Shown: in pieces, positions 59,923 to 64,000 of the stretch | Layout: each line of letters begins with the position of its first letter | Numbering within the stretch: the stretch's first letter is position 1 | Source of the DNA: Larkinella punicea | GTDB taxonomy: Bacteria; Bacteroidota; Bacteroidia; Cytophagales; Spirosomataceae | Direction: 5' to 3' | Assembly: GCF_003334855.1 (NCBI RefSeq) | Contig: NZ_QOWE01000004.1 | Span: forward strand, 124,001-188,000 | DNA length: 64,000 bases | Position numbers and translations under genes: made by a program | The notes under the pieces: model-generated | The model's input: the letters and a program-made list of their open reading frames with translations, nothing else | Told to the model about the DNA's origin: nothing | Databases searched by the model: none

Positions 59923-61140
59923 TCAGGGCCGTTCGGCATCCGTCAGCAGAATGGTATTGAAATTCCCCCAGAAGCGGTCGTCCAATCGGCCGTTCTGCTT
60001 CGGCAGGTTTTCGGTGGTCGTCAGCACTTCCATTTCTTTAACGGCCTGACCGTTGGATCTGGCGTATTCACCGGTGCCAAAATGCAAGTCAATAACCGCC
60101 ATCATCGGCGAATTCGCGGCAACTGAAAACTGCGTTTCCAGCACCAGCCGTGCGTCCTGCAAAAACCATTTGCCATTCAACTGGCGGTATTGGCTATGGC
60201 TATAAATCCGCTTTACTTCCTTTTTCGAACGCCCGCTCAAGTTCTCAAAAACCGCTTTCAGATTGGTTTTCAACACTTCGTTTGTGGCTTCGGGTGTAAA
60301 TTCATACGCAATCCGGACGATGGCCCGGCTGGCGGTATCGATCAGCACCTCGCCTTTCCGGGCCACCCGAACCCGCCGACCCGCCACCGGGGCAAACGCC
60401 AGCCGGTAAGCCGGGCGGTTGTCGCAGCCCGTCAGAACCGAATCCAGCCGGAATTCGTAATCGTTCAGGTTGTCGCCGTCCCAGTACTCCGGCGGCCCCA
60501 GGTCCATGCTGCGCGTCACAATGGTGGCTCCGTTCGGAAACGCGTAGCCTTCCAACGCTTTCGGCAGCGGATTCCGTACAGCCTGCCGCCCTTTCACCAG
60601 CTTTACTTTTTCCGGCAATTCGTTTTGTACACTGGGCAGCTTTTCCACTTTCAGAATGGCTTCCCGCACGTTCCAGCAAGCGGTGTCGGTCGAAAGTGTC
60701 TCGCGGTAAAAACCGGTTAACGCGGTGGGTGTCGCCTGAAAATTGGTACGAATGGCTTTCAGGGCCGAAAAAACCAGCAACCGCCCGTCGGTTTGTTTCC
60801 GGAACGAAACCGCCAGTGGGGTCCTGACCACGGGTTCCAGCCTTATAACAACGGAATCGACCGGTTTCAGGTTTCGAAAGGGCACGATGACATTCTGGTA
60901 ACCCGCTGCCGAAATGACACCATCTTTCTGCGAATCGATTTTAGGGTAGTTCAGCGAAAAGCGCCCTTCCCGATTCGCCAGGGTTCCCCAGGCTTTGCCA
61001 CTGACGCTGATGTAGGCAAATTCGACCGGTTTTCCCGTCGATTGGTCCACAACCTGCCCCTTCACCTGCTGATAGCCCTGGCCAAATGAACCCTGTATGC
61101 CCGCCAACAGGAGGTAAAATACGCCTAAAAACCGCTTCAT
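59923..61140 (-). CDS. Exported carboxypeptidase-regulatory-like domain protein
   Basis: 405 aa. Signal peptide (FLGVFYLLLAGIQGSFGQ). Residues 22-105 are a CarboxypepD_reg-like beta-sandwich (GQVVDQSTGKPVEFAYISVSGKAWGTLANREGRFSLNYP). The rest (about 130-400) contains ALTGFYRETLSTDTACWNVREAIL, YRLAFAPVAGRRVRVARKGEVLIDTASRAIVRI and WFLQDARLVLETQFSV, like proteins in Bacteroidota with an uncharacterised beta domain behind the CarboxypepD part. Function unknown. ATG 61140 is used because it gives the signal peptide; the longer open frame is rejected. Confidence 0.82.
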   Translation of the reverse strand: MKRFLGVFYLLLAGIQGSFGQGYQQVKGQVVDQSTGKPVEFAYISVSGKAWGTLANREGRFSLNYPKIDSQKDGVISAAGYQNVIVPFRNLKPVDSVVIRLEPVVRTPLAVSFRKQTDGRLLVFSALKAIRTNFQATPTALTGFYRETLSTDTACWNVREAILKVEKLPSVQNELPEKVKLVKGRQAVRNPLPKALEGYAFPNGATIVTRSMDLGPPEYWDGDNLNDYEFRLDSVLTGCDNRPAYRLAFAPVAGRRVRVARKGEVLIDTASRAIVRIAYEFTPEATNEVLKTNLKAVFENLSGRSKKEVKRIYSHSQYRQLNGKWFLQDARLVLETQFSVAANSPMMAVIDLHFGTGEYARSNGQAVKEMEVLTTTENLPKQNGRLDDRFWGNFNTILLTDAERP

Positions 61141-61394
61141 CCGGTAAAAATTAAAGAACCCAAAACCGAGTTCAGGGGAGCCGGACGAGCCTGGTTCAGT
61201 TTTCAAAAATACGAAATCCGGCCCGTTTTTCCCCTAAAATGGACTGTAAACATAAGGCAAGTTTTTGATTGCCTGTACAAAAAATAACAATAGTTTTTCC
61301 AAGTAGCGACCTACTTTTGATCAGTTACACCCGGCGATTCTACAGACCGGAAACGGGTCGATGGGCGCGCCGTCCAAAAATGCCGGATTATCCG

Positions 61395-61402
61395 TAAGTT
61401 TG
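61395..61402 (+). promoter_or_regulatory. Putative -7 element for the S9 peptidase gene
   Basis: TAAGTTTG fits TAnnTTTG and lies 27 nt before the ATG at 61430. A second match, TACTTTTG, occurs at 61312-61319. Confidence 0.45.
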
Positions 61403-61429
61403 AAGCCGAAAGACTTCTTCTGACTTCCC

Positions 61430-63343
61430 ATGAAAAAAACAGGATGGCTTGGCGGCTTTTTGCTGCTCTCACTGGCCACGCAGGCGCAAAATCCGCTCAC
61501 CCCCGAACAACTCTGGAAATGGGGACGGGTGTCGGGGCTGGGCACTTCCAAAGACAAAAACTCGGTTATCTATTCCGTCAGTACACCCAATGCGGAGGAA
61601 AACAAAAGCATTCGAAAAACCTATAGAATACCGCTGACTGGTGGAACCGCAACCGAAATCCCGAACGCCGACAGCTTGCTGGTCAACACGAAAATTTCGT
61701 CGGATGGCAAGTTTATCATCAGCAGTGAGGCCGTAAAACTGGAAGACATTACCAGCACCGACAAATATCCCGATCTGAAAAAATCGAATGCGTACGTCTA
61801 CACCTCACTGAATTACCGCCATTGGGATACGTGGGAAGACGGCAAATACGACCACGTCTTTGTGGCTCCACTGGTGAACGGAAAACCGGGAGCGGGCAAG
61901 GACATTATGCCGGGCGAAAAGTTCGACTGCCCGCAAAAACCGTTCGGTGGCGACGAAGATTTTATCTGGAATCCCGACGGCAAACACATCGTGTATGTGA
62001 CCAAGAAGAAAACCGGCACGGCCTACGCGGTTAGTACCAATACGGATTTGTACGAATACGACATCACGACGGGAACGACCAAGAATCTGACCGAAGAAAA
62101 CAAAGGCTACGATGTCAATCCTGAATACAACGCCAAAGGGCAACTGGCCTGGCTGCAAATGAAACGCGACGGCTACGAAGCTGACAAACAGGATTTGATC
62201 GTCTGGAACGGCATCACCAAAATGAACCTGACCGGCCAACGCGACGACCTTCACGTTCAGGGGTTTAAGTGGAGCCTGGACGGTTCTGCGCTTTTCTTCA
62301 CGGCACCCATCGACGGCACGATTCAGTTGTTCAAGGTGACGTATCCGGGGCTTACGAAAATGATGCCGATCATTACGCAGCTTACCAAAGGCGATTTCGA
62401 CGTCACCGGCATCGTCGGGCAAGCGGCCAATACCCTCGTCGTTTCCCGCACCGACATGAACCAACCAACCGAATTGTTCACGGTCGATCTGGCAAACGGC
62501 GCGATGACGCAGCTCACCCACGTGAATGATGCCGTGCTGAAAACCACCGGAATCTGCAAAACCGAACGCCGTTTTGTAACGACTACCGACAACAAAAAGA
62601 TGCTGGTGTGGGTCATTTATCCGCCCGGTTTCGACGCGTCCAAAAAATACCCGACGCTGTTGTACTGCCAGGGTGGCCCGCAATCGGCACTGACCCAGAT
62701 GTACTCCTACCGCTGGAATTTTCAGTTAATGGCGTCGCAGGGTTACATCGTGGTGGCACCGAACCGCCGGGGTATGCCCGGACACGGAACCCAGTGGAAT
62801 GAGCAGGTCAGCAAAGACTGGGGTGGGCAGGTGATCCGGGATTATCTGAGCGCCATCGATGCCGTTTCCAACGAACCGTATGTGGACAAAAACCGCCTGG
62901 GCTGCGTCGGTCCGAGTTTTGGCGGCTACTCGGTTTTTGCGCTGGCGGGGGTTCACAACAAGCGGTTTAAGTCCTTCATTTCGCACGATGGCGTCTTCGA
63001 TTTCAAGAGCATGTATGGCACTACCGAAGAGCTATTTTTTGTCAACTGGGACTTTGGCGGATCGTACTGGGACAAAAAGAACGCAGCCGCCCAGCGTACC
63101 TACAGCCAGTCGCCGAGCAACTTCGTGGACCGCTGGGACACGCCGATTTTCATCATTCAGGGGGGCCGCGACTACCGCGTTCCGATCGAGCAGGGTTTGC
63201 AGGCGTTTCAGGCCGCCCAGTTGCGGGGCATCAAAAGCAAATTGCTCTATCTGCCCGACGAAAACCACTGGGTGCTGAGTGCGCAGAATGCGCTGGTGTG
63301 GCAGCGGGAGTTTTTTTCGTGGTTGAAGGAGACGTTGAAGTAA
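61430..63343 (+). CDS. Exported S9 family peptidase (DPP4/acylaminoacyl-type)
   Basis: 637 aa. Signal peptide (KKTGWLGGFLLLSLATQAQ). A beta-propeller region (about 25-390; WD/PD40-like strands such as KFIISSEAVKLEDI and FKWSLDGSALFFTAP) precedes a C-terminal alpha/beta hydrolase. The catalytic triad is S496 (VGPSFGGYSVF), D581 (GGRDYRVPIEQG) and H613 (DENHWVL). It cleaves oligopeptides in the periplasm. The gene is monocistronic with its own -7 element and is convergent with the peroxidase gene (6 nt between stops). Confidence 0.93.
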   Translation: MKKTGWLGGFLLLSLATQAQNPLTPEQLWKWGRVSGLGTSKDKNSVIYSVSTPNAEENKSIRKTYRIPLTGGTATEIPNADSLLVNTKISSDGKFIISSEAVKLEDITSTDKYPDLKKSNAYVYTSLNYRHWDTWEDGKYDHVFVAPLVNGKPGAGKDIMPGEKFDCPQKPFGGDEDFIWNPDGKHIVYVTKKKTGTAYAVSTNTDLYEYDITTGTTKNLTEENKGYDVNPEYNAKGQLAWLQMKRDGYEADKQDLIVWNGITKMNLTGQRDDLHVQGFKWSLDGSALFFTAPIDGTIQLFKVTYPGLTKMMPIITQLTKGDFDVTGIVGQAANTLVVSRTDMNQPTELFTVDLANGAMTQLTHVNDAVLKTTGICKTERRFVTTTDNKKMLVWVIYPPGFDASKKYPTLLYCQGGPQSALTQMYSYRWNFQLMASQGYIVVAPNRRGMPGHGTQWNEQVSKDWGGQVIRDYLSAIDAVSNEPYVDKNRLGCVGPSFGGYSVFALAGVHNKRFKSFISHDGVFDFKSMYGTTEELFFVNWDFGGSYWDKKNAAAQRTYSQSPSNFVDRWDTPIFIIQGGRDYRVPIEQGLQAFQAAQLRGIKSKLLYLPDENHWVLSAQNALVWQREFFSWLKETLK

Positions 63344-63349
63344 ACCCGC

Positions 63350-64000
63350 TCAATCCATATTGCCTTTGACTTTCAGGCCGCTGGGGACACGCGTCAGCAC
63401 GGTTTTGTCGAAGGTGTCGTCATTAAGCGTGTTCAGGAATTCAACGATGCCGGAAATGTCGCGGAAATTCACGTTCATCTGGGTGGCCAGTGGGTCCATC
63501 TGGCTGGCTGAAACGTGCGGGTTGAGAATTTTTCCGCCCGAAATATCTTCGTAAAACTGCAGAACGTGTTCCAGCGTGACGAACTTTCCGCTGTGCATGT
63601 AGGGGGCCGTATAGCGAAGATTGCGCAGGGTTGGCGTCCGAAAGGCATAGTCGTTGTTAATACCGGTATCCGATTCTTTCCGGTTTTGTGTGTCGGGAAC
63701 GCCCAGGGTGTGCAGCTTAAAGTCGGACAGCATCGGGCCGTTGTGGCATTTGGCACAGCCGGTTCTCAGAAACAGATTCAGCCCATCCTTTTCACTCAGC
63801 GACAGCGCGTTACTGTCACCCCGCATGTACTGATCGAAGCGGGAGTTGTTGGCCACCAGCGTTCGTTCATAGGCGGCAATCGCTTTCGCCATATTTTTGG
63901 CGTGAACCGGGTTTGCTTCGCCCGAAAACGCTTCGGAAAACAGCGTCTGGTATTCAGGGATTCGGCGGATTCGGGCGATAATTTCGTCCAGAACGGCTTC
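63350..64000 (-). CDS. Cytochrome c peroxidase (MauG/CcpA family), C-terminal part
   Basis: The 5' end lies beyond the window; the frame is open to the window edge (216 residues visible). The second haem site CAKCHNGP is present, followed by SDFKLHTLGVPDTQNRKESD and FRTPTLRNLRYTAPYMHSGKF, hallmark segments of di-haem cytochrome c peroxidases. The end lies at FLNTLNDDTFDKTVLTRVPSGLK. The protein reduces hydrogen peroxide in the periplasm or acts as a MauG-like oxidase. A Met at 63892 is not the true start, because homologous sequence continues upstream (EAVLDEIIARIRRIPEYQ). Confidence 0.9.
   Translation of the reverse strand, partial: EAVLDEIIARIRRIPEYQTLFSEAFSGEANPVHAKNMAKAIAAYERTLVANNSRFDQYMRGDSNALSLSEKDGLNLFLRTGCAKCHNGPMLSDFKLHTLGVPDTQNRKESDTGINNDYAFRTPTLRNLRYTAPYMHSGKFVTLEHVLQFYEDISGGKILNPHVSASQMDPLATQMNVNFRDISGIVEFLNTLNDDTFDKTVLTRVPSGLKVKGNMD

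Noticed and set aside
63890-63892. Met codon at 63892 as the start of the peroxidase gene
   Set aside because: The frame continues to the window edge with family-like sequence and the first haem site must lie upstream, so the gene is truncated by the window.

Overview
The window is a chromosome segment from a member of the Bacteroidota. The most likely placement is Cytophagales, family Spirosomataceae (Spirosoma/Larkinella/Rudanella-like). The evidence is several promoter elements matching the Bacteroidota -7 box TAnnTTTG, a large TonB-dependent receptor with a carboxypeptidase-like N-terminal domain, GSCFA, DUF6169 and carboxypeptidase-regulatory-like proteins, and a moderately GC-rich composition for the phylum. 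No rRNA, tRNA, CRISPR array, IS element or prophage gene was seen. The species placement is an inference.

Layout. 1-11.2 kb is mostly housekeeping: the end of prfC, pepT, a small overlapping gene pair with a DUF6169 protein, ddl plus an SDR, a GSCFA-mrp-nifU operon, rpsF-rpsR-rplI, a coiled-coil membrane protein, a YggS-type PLP protein and DUF423. 11.2-19.5 kb holds an orphan cytochrome c, an ethanolamine-permease-like transporter, two unknown coiled-coil membrane proteins, NIPSNAP, alpha-E and an outer-membrane protein. 19.7-38.6 kb is an alpha-glucan and signalling region: glgB, a Uma2-family gene, maltokinase (mak), a CheB, a giant CheB-CheR-PAS-histidine kinase hybrid, a response regulator, a LytTR-REC protein, and then a tight six-gene unit read leftwards: kaiC, kaiB, kaiB, PAS histidine kinase, response regulator, glgE. 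38.7-52.0 kb is a long leftward series of about ten genes with two TonB receptors, two AhpD-like proteins, an MFS transporter, a vanadium-haloperoxidase-type PAP2 protein, outer-membrane proteins and a DUF3179 protein. 52.1-64 kb holds a Gly/Met-rich exported protein, another PAS kinase, two tandem lytic transglycosylases, recQ, a carboxypeptidase-regulatory-like protein, an S9 peptidase and the end of a cytochrome c peroxidase gene.

The most notable system is the kaiC-kaiB-kaiB-kinase-regulator-glgE unit. A KaiBC module without KaiA, with a two-component pair directly behind it, is apparently co-transcribed with the enzyme that builds alpha-glucan from maltose-1-phosphate; mak and glgB, the partners of GlgE, lie 8-14 kb away on the same strand. 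This suggests that a KaiBC timer or energy sensor controls storage or capsular glucan synthesis through one transcript. TreS, the usual source of maltose for this pathway, is not in the window.

Non-coding structure is rich. There are two copies of a ~180-bp nested palindrome, two copies of a different REP-like palindrome (one supplies the last codons of an MFS transporter), several long perfect hairpins made of simple words at gene ends, and a 21-bp-period direct repeat that looks like a LytTR operator in front of the LytTR-REC gene.
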